A stretch of DNA of 64,000 bases from Gnetum montanum. Its lineage: Eukaryota > Streptophyta > Gnetopsida > Gnetales > Gnetaceae. This document shows, in pieces, positions 13,300 through 24,600 of this stretch. Below the pieces are notes generated by a model. The model saw only the letters and a list, made by a program, of their open reading frames with translations, made no database searches and had not been told where the DNA came from. The DNA is taken from NCBI GenBank assembly GCA_015680685.1, contig MNCI01010180.1:4439-68438 (forward strand), in the 5' to 3' direction. A program made the position numbers and the translations under genes. How positions within the stretch are numbered: the first letter of the stretch is position 1; each line of letters begins with the position of its first letter.

Positions 13300-15416
13300 T
13301 GAACATGTAACCATATGGATCAGGCTATTGTAAGGGTATTGTTGCCTTGGCAATGCAAATGCCCATGATTGTGGTTGTTGCCATTGTTAGTACTATTTGT
13401 ATGATTGCAATGGAGCTCCACTTGGATAGTACAATTGTTGCTGGTAGAACTAGCTAAGATTACCTTGAGGATAAGGAAACCTTCTAGATGTTTTCCTTTT
13501 TGTAAGTCGTGGATGTAAGGCATACAACCTAGAGTCCTGAAGATGTGACATAATGAGGCAACATCCCTTAGGATGTTCAAACTAGCAGACATCACATTAA
13601 TGATCATCATTTGAGTCACTGTTCACAACCTCTTATATTGTAGCAATTTTGCCCTTAACTTTGTAATATGCATGTTCAGCTTCCTTGTGCCTCCTATGCT
13701 CACAATTACTACCTTGTTCTCTAGAATCTTCAGCAATTTTTAGGGTATCTTGAAATTGGCTATCCATGGAGTTCCTTAATTGATCAACCTTGTTCATAAG
13801 TTTAGATTGGAATTTTTGAAGTGGTAAGGATTTCTTATGCATCCCCTCATCAAATATGGATTTTTCCTCACTATTGCAGAATCAAACCTCCCTCTTGTGG
13901 ATGGAAGGATCATAGTTGTACTCCTTTGTAGTTTCTCTTTTTCTTAGTTCACCCTCCACTTTGGAAACCTACTCTATTAATCTTTTTACTTGACATGCAA
14001 TTAGTTCTAACAATTGTCCTTGGGCATTGACACCAAGGGTTTTCATTGTTTCATTATGAAGCCTGTCTACAATGTGGTGAAGTTGAGCCAATTGAGAATA
14101 ACCGTGGCCATGGCATTTGTTCATCAAGGCATAGTATTGGCCAATGGTGGAAACCAAGGGTTTGTGTGTTCCTTGTTTCCACCCTTGAATTTTCTTTCTT
14201 ATGTTGGACACTCTAGAGTACATTTAATACTTATCATTGATCATCTCAAGCATGGTACTCCATCATCTGATAGATTCTAGTTCTAAGGACCAGTACCAGT
14301 TCTTTGCTTCTTTGATGAGTGTCCTTAGGAACAACTTCAATTTCTATCATTTTTTCTCCATGTTTTGCAAGGTGCATGCATCTTGAAAAGCTTAAAGATG
14401 ATTTTGCATATTAGAATTATATCCTCCTTCAAATCGAGGAATATTGTTCATGTCTATCCATTTGATCCAACTATCTTTCACATGCCTTGTTGGGATTCTA
14501 ACTACCTCTATGATGTTAAGCATATTTTGGGTAGTAAATAGAGGCTCATCAAGGCCTTGATCATGGTTCCTATGATGCCCTCTACTACCCCATCATTCAT
14601 GGCAATGTGCCTCTCTTGAACGTCTACATCCTTGATCTTGTCTATCCTAACGATCCACTTAATGATTGTGGTCTTGTTAATCATTATGCTCATTTTGATC
14701 ACCTCCATCATGATCTTGCCTTCTGCAATCATGGTCAGAGCTAGAAGAAGAAGCAGATGATGAAGGGAAAGAGGAAGGAGAATTAGCACCATCATAATGC
14801 CTACTACTACCTCTTCAACTATCGTGACCAGTATCATGATCATGCTTTTTGTTAACATCCCTATCTTGACTTACCCCTCTAGATCCATCTTTGTCATTCG
14901 ATCCCTTGTTAACAGAATCAGGATTGTGAACTATGGAGTGTAGATTCTAGTTTTGACCTTCATTTCTAAAGTCAAAGAGAGGAGCATAATTATATGGAAA
15001 ATCCCTAGAGAAGGGTTCTCCACTAGCTTGTTGGTATAACAAGAATGGAGGAACATTAAGCCATTTCCCTTTGAAAGCTCATAATGTTGTTCCAGCTATC
15101 GATCCTGTAGGCATCGTGCTTCGGTGGGATGATAATTCCTAGCATTGACATCTTTCACATTATACTCCCTATGGTAATCTTAAAGACCACATCATGCAAG
15201 CATTTGATAGAGCATTGTAGGAGTAGCACAATTAGGTAGCAATACAGTGTTTCCCTCCATGTCATGCCACCATAGTTGTTCATCTTAGTGTATGATGAAG
15301 GTGAAGTTTAGCACATACTCATCAGGGTGAGTATATATGATTTGGTACTGTTGAGGCTTTGTTGAATGAACATTATCAACCTTGGAAGAAGAAGCACTCC
15401 TGTGAGAAGAAGACAT
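13300..15416 (-). pseudogene. E1 gag, broken; start at 15414-15416
   Basis: The probable start ATG is at 15414-15416 (MSSSHRS), 136 bp after the primer site; E2 starts at the matching place with MSPSSYES. Recognisable gag core follows: IDMNNIPRFEGGYN (about 14410-14470), WKQGTHKPL and AQLHHIVDRLHNETMKTLG (13969-14223), LNxxxQFQDTLKIAED (13633-13842). Near 13565-13605 is CDVC-stop-FEHPKGCC, a CX2CX3HX3C knuckle shared by all gag copies of this family. A proline-rich tail leads into protease. Gag would form the particle shell and bind RNA. Numerous stops, most of CAG-to-TAG or CAA-to-TAA type, and frameshifts make it a pseudogene. Confidence 0.82.
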
Positions 15417-15552
15417 TTTCAGTTAGCAAATAAATATCATAGTGTGCTCTACGAATTTATTATAGTAATTGTGAAATAAGATATGACTCAAGTTCATTCT
15501 GATGATTTAAATACTTTTACTGAGTCCTAGATAGTGCACAAAACAAAAAAAG

Positions 15553-15572
15553 GTCCTCAACAATGGTGCCAA
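15553..15572 (-). promoter_or_regulatory. E1 primer-binding site, degraded
   Basis: On the minus strand the bases directly after the 5' LTR read TTGGCACCATTGTTGAGGA. This is a decayed form of the tRNA-Asp-type primer site seen better at 36125-36144 and 57176-57194. Confidence 0.7.
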
Positions 15573-16394
15573 TGATAACTGGCAAGGTACTTGTACGCCC
15601 AACCATACAAATCACTAAGGTGTTACGCACGATCTAATTAAATTCCATGGACCTATAGTTATCTCATACACTAGTTTCTCTAGGAAGTAAAATGATGTTG
15701 AGAATATTCATTATCTTCCCAACTACACTTGTGAGGCTCAAGGGTATGGTTTAAGTGTAATTGAGGTATATGAATTTTTGTCATTTTATATTTTATGGTT
15801 GTAATCTCATACAACAAGAATGAGGGTAAAGTAGATTGAAACTAATGTCTATTGTCTAGCTACCCTAACATAAGTAATTTTTCCACTTTCTTGAACACAT
15901 ATAGCACTGCTTGGCTACCAAACATTAAGTGTTGCTGGGTTACCAAGTACTATATGAATGCTCGAAGTGGTCGTTCTCATGTTCATTAAATGCTAGAAAT
16001 AAATTACTTAATCAAATGCATTAAAATAAAGAGTGAGAAAGTAAAATGCATTAAAGAAAATATTAAGCTATTCTCAGTGTTGCAAGGATTGTCAAAAGAG
16101 TTCATTTTATTCCCATCACACTATTGTGCTTAGGTACATTAGTGCTCGAACAAAGAACCATACACATTTTAGACTCCTTCTGTGGGCACTCAGAAAATAT
16201 TCTATCTTTAGGAAAAAGAAATAACAAGAGCTTCACTACCTTGCTTGAAAACTAAAACTTGACTAATGAAAAACTTGTGAAAATGGGAGCCCAAGCATGG
16301 TATTTATAGACTTGGGGAATATACCCCAAGATTGGATCCAAGCTCCGACATCACATACCTGACATTGTAGCTGACATCAAATGGTGATTCATCA
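15573..16394 (-). repeat. E1 5' LTR
   Basis: 822 bp, bounded by TGATAA (from TGATGA) and TCATCA, with the primer site on one side and target-site duplication ACTAG (16395-16399) on the other. A minus-strand TATA box (CTATAAAT) lies near 16299-16306. It retains the segment missing from the 3' LTR, including the paired TTACCAA motifs found in other family LTRs. Confidence 0.88.
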
Positions 16395-16759
16395 ACTAGC
16401 TCTATAACTTCATGTTGACATGACCTTGATTTCTCAAGTATAAATACCTCAGGTAAAACCTCCAAACCTCACCTCAAGTGTCATGCCCATTATTAGAACA
16501 TTTCCTTTTGTATCTTATTATAACTTTCTCCTTTTAGGTGTTATTACAATAATTACATCATTTACTATGAAGTGGTACCTTCTTTATTATGGAACGACTC
16601 CATTTGAAAATGGGGATGTAACAATAAAGGTAAGTGTAAAATATCAAAGCATTTAAAAGTATGGATATTAATTAAGAAGGAAAATAATTTAATTTAACAT
16701 TTATTAATCTATTTGAGGAGATTCAAAATGATTTAATGAATGAGAACTCAAACACTATT
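16395..16759. other. Flank between E1 and the next Ty3 scrap; nothing recognised
   Basis: AT-rich sequence starting with the E1 target-site duplication. No domain, repeat or promoter can be supported. Confidence 0.5.
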
Positions 16760-17890
16760 GGTAGAAGACCCATTAAGCAAACACTTATGGAATAGTTCAA
16801 GAAACTAAACTTTTCATCTTTAATAGTGCTAAGTACTATATAGTAGATTTCTAGTGATTACAAGAGATAGAAAGATTTTCAACTCATGGATTTTATTTCA
16901 ATTCAACAAAGTTATTTGGCTATCCATCAACTTAAGGATGTAGCCAACCATTAGAATTTCTAGAGAATGGAAAAATATAAAAGTTGAGTGGGTTGATTTT
17001 GTTAAAGATCTCAAAGAAATATATGTATTTAAGGAGTTAAGAAGTACTAAGGTTAAAGAACTATCTAACTTGAAGTAAGATGATCTCATTGTTTCTGAGC
17101 ATAATGTGAAGTTTCTTTAGTTGATGCAATTTGATCCCCACTTATAATATGATGAAGATAAGATGATCAATCATTTTATTGATGAATTTATTGAGCATAT
17201 TCACCTAGGCTTGGTACTTCTTGGATTGAATGAATATGAATTATTTTTTTATTAATACAGTAACAATAGAACAAAGCATAGGTTTGGGTATGAAAAGGAA
17301 ACCAAATCAAGGTAAGAAGTGACCTTAACCTATGACCAAATCTATGAGCTTTAAGTAGGGTAGGACCTCTAGAGAAAGTAGACCTCTTGAGTACCCAAAT
17401 TGTTATTTTTGTGATAAACTGGAAAATAGATAGTGGAAGTTCCCCAATAGAGAAACTAAGAATGAGACTATAGAGTAACAAACTTACACATTAAGAAGAC
17501 TATTCAAAACAAAGAAGAAGAGCCTAGGAATTGATAGATCAATCCTTGAATAAGAAACCTAAAACTATCATGGAAATAATAGGTAATATTGATGGATTCT
17601 CTTTTTTATCTTGTTTAATATAGGAGTTAGTCATTTTTTTGTGGATCATAGAGCTATTACCTGATTACTAGATGATACATCAATCATATGTTCTTTCTTG
17701 GTAGTCCAAATAACCTAGTCTCCTAGTATTATAGTTTCTAAGATGTTACCTGCAACTGAAGTGATGATACAAGGTAAAATATGTTATAGTAATATGATGG
17801 TGATGAAACTTGGAGAGTATGATGTGATTTTTGGAATGAACTAGTTAGATAAGTATGATGTGATGAGTACTAGAAATTAAAATTACAAAT
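16760..17890 (+). pseudogene. Ty3/gypsy gag-protease remnant, different lineage from E1
   Basis: Plus-strand translation gives a classic Ty3 gag capsid segment around 16985-17210: VDFVKDLKEIYVFKELRSTKVKELSNLK, then EHNVKFL and FDPHL. After a basic stretch comes a worn zinc knuckle near 17398-17440 (CYFCDKLENR-stop-WKFP). At 17620-17880 is protease-like sequence (GVSHFFVDHRAIT; EYDVIFGMN...LDKYDVMST, which matches the GMDWL region). The catalytic Asp and several others are replaced and many stops interrupt. It ends abruptly at about 17890 against LINE sequence, with no RT or LTR. The gag resembles chromovirus-type elements more than E1/E2; lineage not certain. Confidence 0.72.
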
Positions 17891-17909
17891 TTTTCCTTAA
17901 AGAAAAAAG

Positions 17910-18745
17910 ACTTAATATATGTAAATCTCATAAATATTTGGGATTTAAATTTACCAATAATTATAGTTGGAATATCCTTATTGCTCAAAGGGTTTCAAGT
18001 GGCATGTAAGCTCTATTTGCTCTAAGAAATAATGGTAGTAGGAAACAAATTTTGACATGGGATATCAAAAGGAAACTTTTTTGCAATCTTGCTCAACCTA
18101 TATTATTATATGGGTGTGTTTCTTGGAGACCATTTCTTTCTATACATAATTGGAAAAAATAAGAGCATGTTCAAAAATAGTTTCTTATATGTAAATTTCA
18201 AGAGAAAATGCAAACTTCTTATGATGTCTTACTTTTAGAAGTAAATTTGCTTCCTCTTAAAGTTAAAGCTCTTTGTCAATTTATTGCATATACTTAGAAG
18301 TTAAGTCACATGGAGGAAGTTAATTATGCTAAGGAGATAATGGCTTCTACATAAGAAAATGAATGATTGCATCAAAAAAATTATGGCTTCAATCATGGAA
18401 TATTGTAATAGAGGATCTTTCTTTAAATAAAAGGCTCATCTAGAAAACTATAAAAGAAAAATACTTGGCTAAAGTTTGGTTGAAAACATTAGGAAAAAAG
18501 CATTTTTATTTACATTTTGTTAGAGTAGGTTTGTTATCTAGTATTCAAAAGTATCTATTTTCAACTATTCCTATTCATTTAAGAAATCAAATTGCTAGAG
18601 CAAGAATGATCTCTCATCATCTCCTTATTGAGATAAGCCATTGGATCAATTTATCAAGAGAAGAGCATATTTGTAGACTATGCAAACAAAGCATAGAAGA
18701 TGAAGAGAACATTTTTTTAGTTTTCTCATCTTTGGCTCACATTTG
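17910..18745 (+). pseudogene. LINE ORF2 C-terminal fragment
   Basis: Translation shows the post-RT region of a non-LTR retrotransposon: KYLGFKF, then ILLYGCVSW (the ILLYGxExW region), LLEVNLLPLKVKALCQ, and at 18465-18746 RNQIARARMISHHLLIEI...REEHICRLCKQSIEDEENIF. The last part is the usual RxxSHxLxIExGRW...RxCxxCxxxxEDExHF region of LINE C-termini, with the final His and Cys lost. RT palm sequence is absent, so it is 5'-truncated, as is common for LINEs. It differs from both the L1 at 342 and the RTE element at 19280. Clade not assigned. Confidence 0.72.
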
Positions 18746-19270
18746 ATTGAATTATCCAATTAATTGTAATTTGATGATTACTTTCTTTCAAATTGAAGTA
18801 TCTAGTTGGGACATTACATCAATGATATTTTTAATTTTCTTTAAAAATATGTTGAGGGTTTATAACATCTAATAAATCCTTTGTGATTTCTTGGTTGTAA
18901 TAAAAATTTCTAATTTCTGCTATTGTATTTACAATATAGTTACTTTTTATTTGTATATATTTACTAAATAATATATTAAGAATGTTAGTCCTAATCTCAA
19001 ATAAAAGAAAATGAAGGTTAACATCAGGTTGACCGATAGTGTAAAATCATGTCAAATCTCATGGATGAGTTATTTTTTGAATTTTGCATATGCTAGGGCA
19101 TTTCCCAAATGCAATGCATAGTAGTTACAAGACCTAGTTGTAGTGGAAAATGCACAAGGGCTTGCTAAGAAATCTTCCAAAAATGACATGTAATATCCTC
19201 ATCTAGATGTCTTAAAAAGTAGATAAGGGTTATCACATCAAAGAAGAGTGTGGATAAAAAAGTAACTCCA
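18746..19270. other. Probable LINE 3' UTR and 5' flank of the RTE element
   Basis: Very AT-rich sequence with no protein motif. The first half probably is the 3' UTR of the preceding LINE and the second half the 5' leader of the RTE LINE. No boundary or target-site duplication could be placed. Confidence 0.4.
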
Positions 19271-19279
19271 ATAACAAAA

Positions 19280-22066
19280 GTTTTGAATGAGAACTTGGAA
19301 CATTCACACTCTCAATAAAAAGACTTCTAAATTTACCACCATCATGAAAAGGTGAAGAATTAGGATTGCCTACCCCTAAGAAATAAGAAGGAATGGGAAG
19401 AAAGCTAAAAATTTAGGCTAGTGTTACAAACTCTTCCACTCAAGAAAATAAAATCACTAAATGGGATGGGCATCATTATTGATTAATCAATTAAAGATAA
19501 AGAGGTACAAGTATACCACCACAGTGATGGAATTATGGACATCAAACTTGTGCTTGGAAATGAAATCATCAATATCATTAGCATATATACTTTAGGGATT
19601 GGCCTAAAAAATTTAGTTAAGTAAGATTTTTTAGGATTCTATGGATTTACTACATCAAGAAATTTCCAAGCAATAAAGCATATTCATGAGAGGGGATTTT
19701 AATAATCATGTTTGATCTACAAAAGTCGAATATGATAGGATTCATGGAGGACATGAAGTTAGAGAACACAATGACATGGGAAATTCACTACTACAATTCT
19801 TGTGACTTTGCAATTAGAAATACTTATTTTAAGAAGATGATAGAACATTCAATTACATATGAGTGGTATAGATAAAACACAAATTAATTATTTCTTACAA
19901 CATAAAAAACACTTGGCCTTATGCAAAGACTACAAGGTCATACCTGGAGAATGCCTTGTAACTCAGCATCAACCAATGGTCATGGAGTTATCTATATTGA
20001 GCTTCAAAGGTAGCTTGAGAAAAGGAACTAAATGCATAAAATGATAGAATTTAAATAAAGATAACATCACCTTATTCAAAAAGTAATACCTTCATGAAAA
20101 TAGCTAGAATTGCAATTGCATTGCAATTTTTTAATTTGGGAAAAAAGTTATTTTAAAAAAAATGGAAAGAATATTTTGTGTAAAATAAAAGACAAAAAAA
20201 TACATCCCAAAGGAGACATAGTGGTGGAGTGATAAACTACAACATAGTATCCAAAATAAGAAAAATGATTTAAGGAATGGCAACAAAGCGATAGCTAAGA
20301 AAAAAAGTAGATATACAAAATGGCCAAAAGGAGGCTTTAATAACTTTTATAAGAAATAAGGAACAAAGGAAAAAAATCTATTTATAAATTGGAAAAAATT
20401 TTAAATAAAAAATATAAGGACATTTATCATGTCAAATGCATCAAGGAGGCAAATGAAAGAATTTTGGTGAACAATGAAATTTTAAATACATGGGGAAATG
20501 ATTTTCAAGAAATAATAAATGAAGAATTTCCGAGAGAAGGCATCTAATAAGAAGAATTGAATTTTGGTTTGGTAATCTAAAGTGAATATAGCCTTATCAA
20601 TGTTGAAAAATGAAAAAGTTATTAGACTAGATAATATTCCTATAGAAGCTTGGAAAGCATTAGGAGATATAGGAGTTTCTTGTTTAACATAATTATTTAA
20701 TGAAATTTTGAAGAATGGAGATATGCCTAATCATTATAGAAAATGCATTATTTTTCTTATCTACAATAATAAAGGAGATGTACAAGATTGTTCAAACTAT
20801 ACAGGGATCAAGCTCAAGAGTTATTTTGAAGGTTTGAGAGAGAGTTATAGAATAGCATATCATACTTGAATTAGAAGTATTAGAAAACTAATTTGGATTT
20901 ATGCTAGGAAGATATACTACAAAGGCTATTTTTTTTATACACTAATTAATGAAGAAATTCAGAAAACATAGAAAAGATCTACATCTAATCTTCATTGACA
21001 TGGAAAAAGCATATGATAGAATGTCTAGAGATATTATTTGGTAGGCCTTGTACAGGAAAAACACCCTTCATAAATATATTAAAGTAATTCAAGACATGTA
21101 TGAAGAAGCTACCACTAAAATTAGAATAGCTTGTGGAACAACATGTAATTTTCTAGTCACAATAGTTCCACATGTAAATAAGTACACTTAGCATGTACTT
21201 ATTTGTCATTATTATGGGTAAATTAACAAAAGAAATATAAGAAAATATCCCTTGATGTATGCTATTGATAGATGATATCGTATTGGTAGATATAGCTTGA
21301 GAAAATATTGATTCTAAAATGGAGAAGTGGAAACATGCTCTAAAATCAAAAGCCTTAAAAATTAGCAAAAGTAAGATAGAATATATGGAATGCAATTTTA
21401 ATAACATACATAGTGGTAAAATAAAATTGACAATTCAAAATCAAAAAGTCCCTTAGTACAAATAGTTTCACTAATTAGGATCAATCCTTCAATTGAATGT
21501 TGAAATTAATAAAGATATAAAAATTACAATTGAGGTAGGATGGTCAATGTGGAGATAGGCTAGTGATGTTCTATTTAATTAAAGAATACCAATAAAACTG
21601 AAGGAAAAATTTTACAAGATGATAATTAGGCTTGCTATGTTATATGGTGTTGAATACTAGGTAGTACAAAAGAGGCATCATCAATAGATTAGTGTAGTAG
21701 AAATGCGAATGCTTAGATAGATATTAAATATTACTAGATTAGATAAATTGCATAATACAAATATTAGAGGAAGACTTGGAGTAGCTTCTATTTCAAATAA
21801 GTTACAAAAATGGTGGCTTAGATGGTTTGGACATCCAAAGAATATTAAACTATAAAAAAAGGTTGCTACATCAATGTTCCAAGGAAGCCACCAAAAGGAA
21901 GATTAAAGAAGACATGAGAAAGAACAATTGAAAATGAGTTGAAGAAACTGCAAATAAACAAAAATCTATCTCTTCAAAGAGGCAAATTGTTAAAAAAAAA
22001 AAAAAAAAAAAAACTCATGTAGCTGATCCCATTTTGTTGAGAAAATTGTAGGATGATGATGAAAAA
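19280..22066 (+). mobile_element. RTE-clade LINE, near full-length ORF, decayed
   Basis: The start of an AP-type endonuclease is visible near 19288 (MRTWNIHTLN, the RTWNI motif), followed by KLVLGNEIINIISIYT. Its C-terminal part at 19859-20044 reads LALCKDYKVIPGECLVTQHQPMVME, a well-known plant RTE signature. RT follows: LDNIPIEAWKALGDIG (20615-20680), YNNKGDVQDCSNYTGIKL (20765-20810), HLIFIDMEKAYDR-like text (20985-21020), and a worn catalytic box near 21260-21300. The end (22019-22065) has GCTGATCCCATTTTGTTGAG plus a GATGATGATG tail, typical of RTE 3' ends. An A-run of over 20 lies near 21990. Many stops; inactive. It sits about 0.8 kb from the 3' end of the pseudokinase gene. Confidence 0.87.
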
Positions 22067-22884
22067 TCATAATTCAAAGTTGTAACAAATATACATATGA
22101 TAATGATTATAGTTGCAAATATGGTATTAGAAAAAAATTACAAAATGCTGAAAATTCTAATTCATGGCAAGAATCATTCAATTTAAAATAAAGTTAGAGC
22201 ACATAATTTAATTAAAATGTGTAAAATCATTATAAAATTTTATAAAAATTATTATTATGTCATTAAAGAACGATAGAAGGGAAAAACATTTGTATTATAA
22301 CTTCAACGTATAACAAATAGGTTAGACGTTATAAACGTATCATAACATAAACAATGAAATCATATTTCCATAACGAGGAGAATACATTTGGCAACGTCTT
22401 ATAGCAAATTGTTTGCAATTTTTTCACATGTTCAGGATGTCCGATTTATAGCGTCGGTAATGTTGGTCAACGATCATATCGAAAAGTTTTATATCGTCTG
22501 AGCGGTCTTCACCTCCTCATCAATACATGATAGAACTAAAATATTGCAAATACAGGTCATGCCCATGAATAGCTCTTATCCATTATTACACGTTGAACGT
22601 ACAGACACAAGCATACGACACCAAACAAACGAACGGGGCATTGGAATAGAAGAACGCCACAAGCCAAAGGAAAGAGCGGAAACCAACGCATGCGTCACGT
22701 GAAAATCCAAAATCAGCTGCGATGATAAACAAGAGCACAACACACCAACAAGCAATCGACAAATGGAATGGCATACCAGGCACGTCCCCATGGCCAAAAC
22801 AAAGCAAGCAACCCACACCAGACCAGACCAAATCAAAGAGTGGACTCGGAGCGAAGCGGCAGCCCTGAAGGGACAGGGACATGT
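22067..22884. other. Unique CpG-bearing sequence; 3' flank of the pseudokinase gene
   Basis: From about 22260 CpG dinucleotides become frequent (aacgtata, gacgttat, cgatcatatcg), unlike the surrounding retroelement sequence where they are scarce. The stretch 22560-22884 probably includes the 3' UTR of the minus-strand gene. No polyadenylation signal is certain. Other frames here are overlaps without recognisable domains. Confidence 0.5.
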
Positions 22885-23931
22885 TTAAGATGAAAGCGGG
22901 CCTCCTTGAAGCATGAGAACCACGGCGCCCATCCGGGGCCTTCGCAGAGCATCCGCCGCGGCGCACCAGAGGCCGATCTGCAACAGCCGCTTGGCCTGCT
23001 CTCGTGCCACACGGCTGCGCATCACCTCCTTGCGGCACACCTCATCCACCGCCATTTCCAGCCCTTCATCCTGAGCCTCAGCCTGAGCTTGCCTTTGGCT
23101 TCGGCTTCGGCTTCTGCCTCTCACCAAGTCCAGCAACAGGATGCCGAAGCTGTAGACATCGGCCATGACGGAGGCGAGGCCGTCGGGCGCCATGTAGCGG
23201 TAGCGCGGTGCCAAGTTCAAGTCCATGTAGCGGTGGCGGTGTCGGTGGTAAAGGCAACCGCCCAGGTTTCCGAGGTGGGCGTTGAATTTGGCATCGAGGA
23301 AAACGCAGCGCGGGCTGAGGTGCAGGTGCGCCACAGGCGCTGCGTCCGCCTGCTCATGCATGTACTGCAGCGCCTGCGCCAGTTGCAGTGCGATGGATGT
23401 GCGCCTGCGCCAGCTGAGGATGCGGCGCGCCTCTGCGGGGCTGCACAGCCACAGGTCCAGCGTCGCGTTGCTCATGAAAGGAAACAGCAGCGCCGTGTCA
23501 GAGCACACGGCCCGCACGCTCAGTATGTGCCGATGTCGCATGCTCATATGTATGTTCATCTCTCTCACGAATAATGCCCTCCTCGCACCCATATCCTCCG
23601 AGCTGAAGTGCTTCACCATGACTGACTCGCCGTCCGGCAGGATCCCCTCGTAGAGCACCCATTCCAGATCCCTCTGGATCTCCCTGCGGAATCCCTGCGT
23701 TATAATGGGTAGCATCCTGTATGGCATCCTCGCTGGTCCTTGTACCACCTCCGCCTCCTTCTGCTTTTTCTTACCGTGATCTCCGCCACATAGCATTGGC
23801 GTTGCGCCTGCTCGGAGTCTCATCCATAGTCGGCGTCTAAGCCTCACTCCAAAGTTGCGCTTCCAACTCGCCACCATATCCTTCCATTTCTTCATTCTCT
23901 CCTTGCCTTGCCTTGCCAAGACCGTTTCCAC
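22885..23931 (-). CDS. Receptor-like cytoplasmic pseudokinase, intact 348-residue ORF
   Basis: An uninterrupted single-exon frame from ATG (23929-23931) to TAA encodes a plant receptor-like kinase fold. Residues 1-70 are basic with no signal peptide or membrane segment. Kept: ATP-anchoring Lys107 (VMVKHF), its Glu124 partner (FVREM), substrate-lobe DVYSFG (Asp258), an APE-like APD (248-250), and a C-lobe EQAKRLLQIGLWC...RRPRM most like lectin-type receptor kinases. Lost: the glycine loop (EIQRDLEWVLY instead of GxGxxG), the HRD catalytic Asp (HLH, 202-204), the metal-binding Asn (Cys209) and the DFG Asp (NLG, 222-224). It is therefore predicted to be catalytically inactive and to act, if at all, as a scaffold or regulator. 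It lacks the lectin and transmembrane parts of full receptors. The frame is GC- and CpG-rich and intact among decayed elements, which suggests a functional gene. Its role is unknown. Confidence 0.85.
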   Translation of the reverse strand: METVLARQGKERMKKWKDMVASWKRNFGVRLRRRLWMRLRAGATPMLCGGDHGKKKQKEAEVVQGPARMPYRMLPIITQGFRREIQRDLEWVLYEGILPDGESVMVKHFSSEDMGARRALFVREMNIHMSMRHRHILSVRAVCSDTALLFPFMSNATLDLWLCSPAEARRILSWRRRTSIALQLAQALQYMHEQADAAPVAHLHLSPRCVFLDAKFNAHLGNLGGCLYHRHRHRYMDLNLAPRYRYMAPDGLASVMADVYSFGILLLDLVRGRSRSRSQRQAQAEAQDEGLEMAVDEVCRKEVMRSRVAREQAKRLLQIGLWCAAADALRRPRMGAVVLMLQGGPLSS

Positions 23932-24028
23932 TGCTCCAACTGCATTCTTAAATCATCAATCGCCTGTTGATTTTCTGCTTTGTTGGTTCTCCATGTGCAG
24001 CATGAGCATGATTCAATATCCGCCAGTG

Positions 24029-24036
24029 TTTAAATA
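24029..24036 (-). promoter_or_regulatory. Putative TATA box of the pseudokinase gene
   Basis: TATTTAAA on the minus strand, about 100 bp upstream of the start codon at 23931, a normal distance for a short 5' UTR. Inferred from position and sequence only. Confidence 0.45.
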
Positions 24037-24269
24037 GTTGGGAAATATGTTACGTCTACATGTTTCAAGAATTACCATAAATCGTTGGGAAATATGTTGG
24101 ATTCACATGAATCACGATAAATCATAAGTCCAACTAAGTAATATGTTGGATTTACATGAATCACGATAAATCATAAGTCCAACTTAGTTATATTTAAAAT
24201 TGGGAAATATGTTGGATTTACATGAATCACGATAAATCATAAGTCCAGTTAAGTTATATTTAAAAGTTG
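24037..24269. repeat. Palindromic tandem repeat in the pseudokinase promoter
   Basis: One diverged unit (24037-24083) and three near-identical units (about 24084-24139, 24140-24199 and 24200-24269) share GGGAAATATGTTGGA and then a core that can fold on itself: TTGGAxTTACATGA pairs with TCATAAGTCCAA around ATCACGATAA. The array lies 105-340 bp upstream of the start codon, immediately upstream of the putative TATA box. Confidence 0.8.
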
Positions 24270-24600
24270 CAAAAAAGATACATAAATATTTTTATTATAA
24301 AAATCGTGCCGGCTCCATTCCAGTTGGCAAAATTTCTGACCGACGACTGATCGTTAAATCGAACTTAAAAAACTATGTTCTCAGCCACTACACCGCGAGA
24401 CATGAAAACAAAACTGGCTGTACCGTTTACCTTGGTTTGCAAGATATTAAAATAAATAGTCAACAAAGTGAGCATTTCCGCTCTGTAGGTGACTAGGTGC
24501 AATTCGAAATGCACATGGTGAGTAGCTGAGGCCCCGCGCTGCATTTTTACGGGCGCTGAAAAGCTTGCATAAGAGTGCAAAGATGTTCCCCTCTTCGTGT
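24270..24600. other. Unique sequence at the left edge of the duplication; no gene seen
   Basis: Moderately GC-rich, CpG-containing sequence. A minus-strand frame of 79 codons (24365-24604) has no recognisable motif. The tandem duplication starts just after it. Confidence 0.45.

Larger units (their letters stand above)
6517..16394 (-). mobile_element. E1: complete, decayed Ty3/gypsy element with both LTRs
   Basis: On the minus strand the order is 5' LTR (15573-16394), primer site, gag, protease, reverse transcriptase, RNase H, integrase, about 2 kb without pol, polypurine tract, 3' LTR (6517-7191). The flanks carry a 5-bp target-site duplication, ACCAG at 6512-6516 and ACTAG at 16395-16399 (4 of 5 match). 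The protease-RT-RH-IN order identifies Ty3/gypsy. The primer site resembles the tRNA-Asp type known from plant Athila/Tat lineages, and no chromodomain is seen after integrase. Every reading frame has stops, so the element cannot move by itself. The 675 versus 822 bp LTR difference is mostly one deletion of about 150 bp in the 3' LTR. Confidence 0.92.

Noticed and set aside
14508-14858. Met/Ile-rich frame in the E1 gag region
   Set aside because: Off-frame reading of the gag segment rich in GAT/CAT codons; the neighbouring frame gives the family gag.
22906-23653. Long plus-strand frames antisense to the pseudokinase
   Set aside because: They result from the GC-rich composition of the minus-strand gene; no motifs, and the opposite strand has a clear kinase fold.
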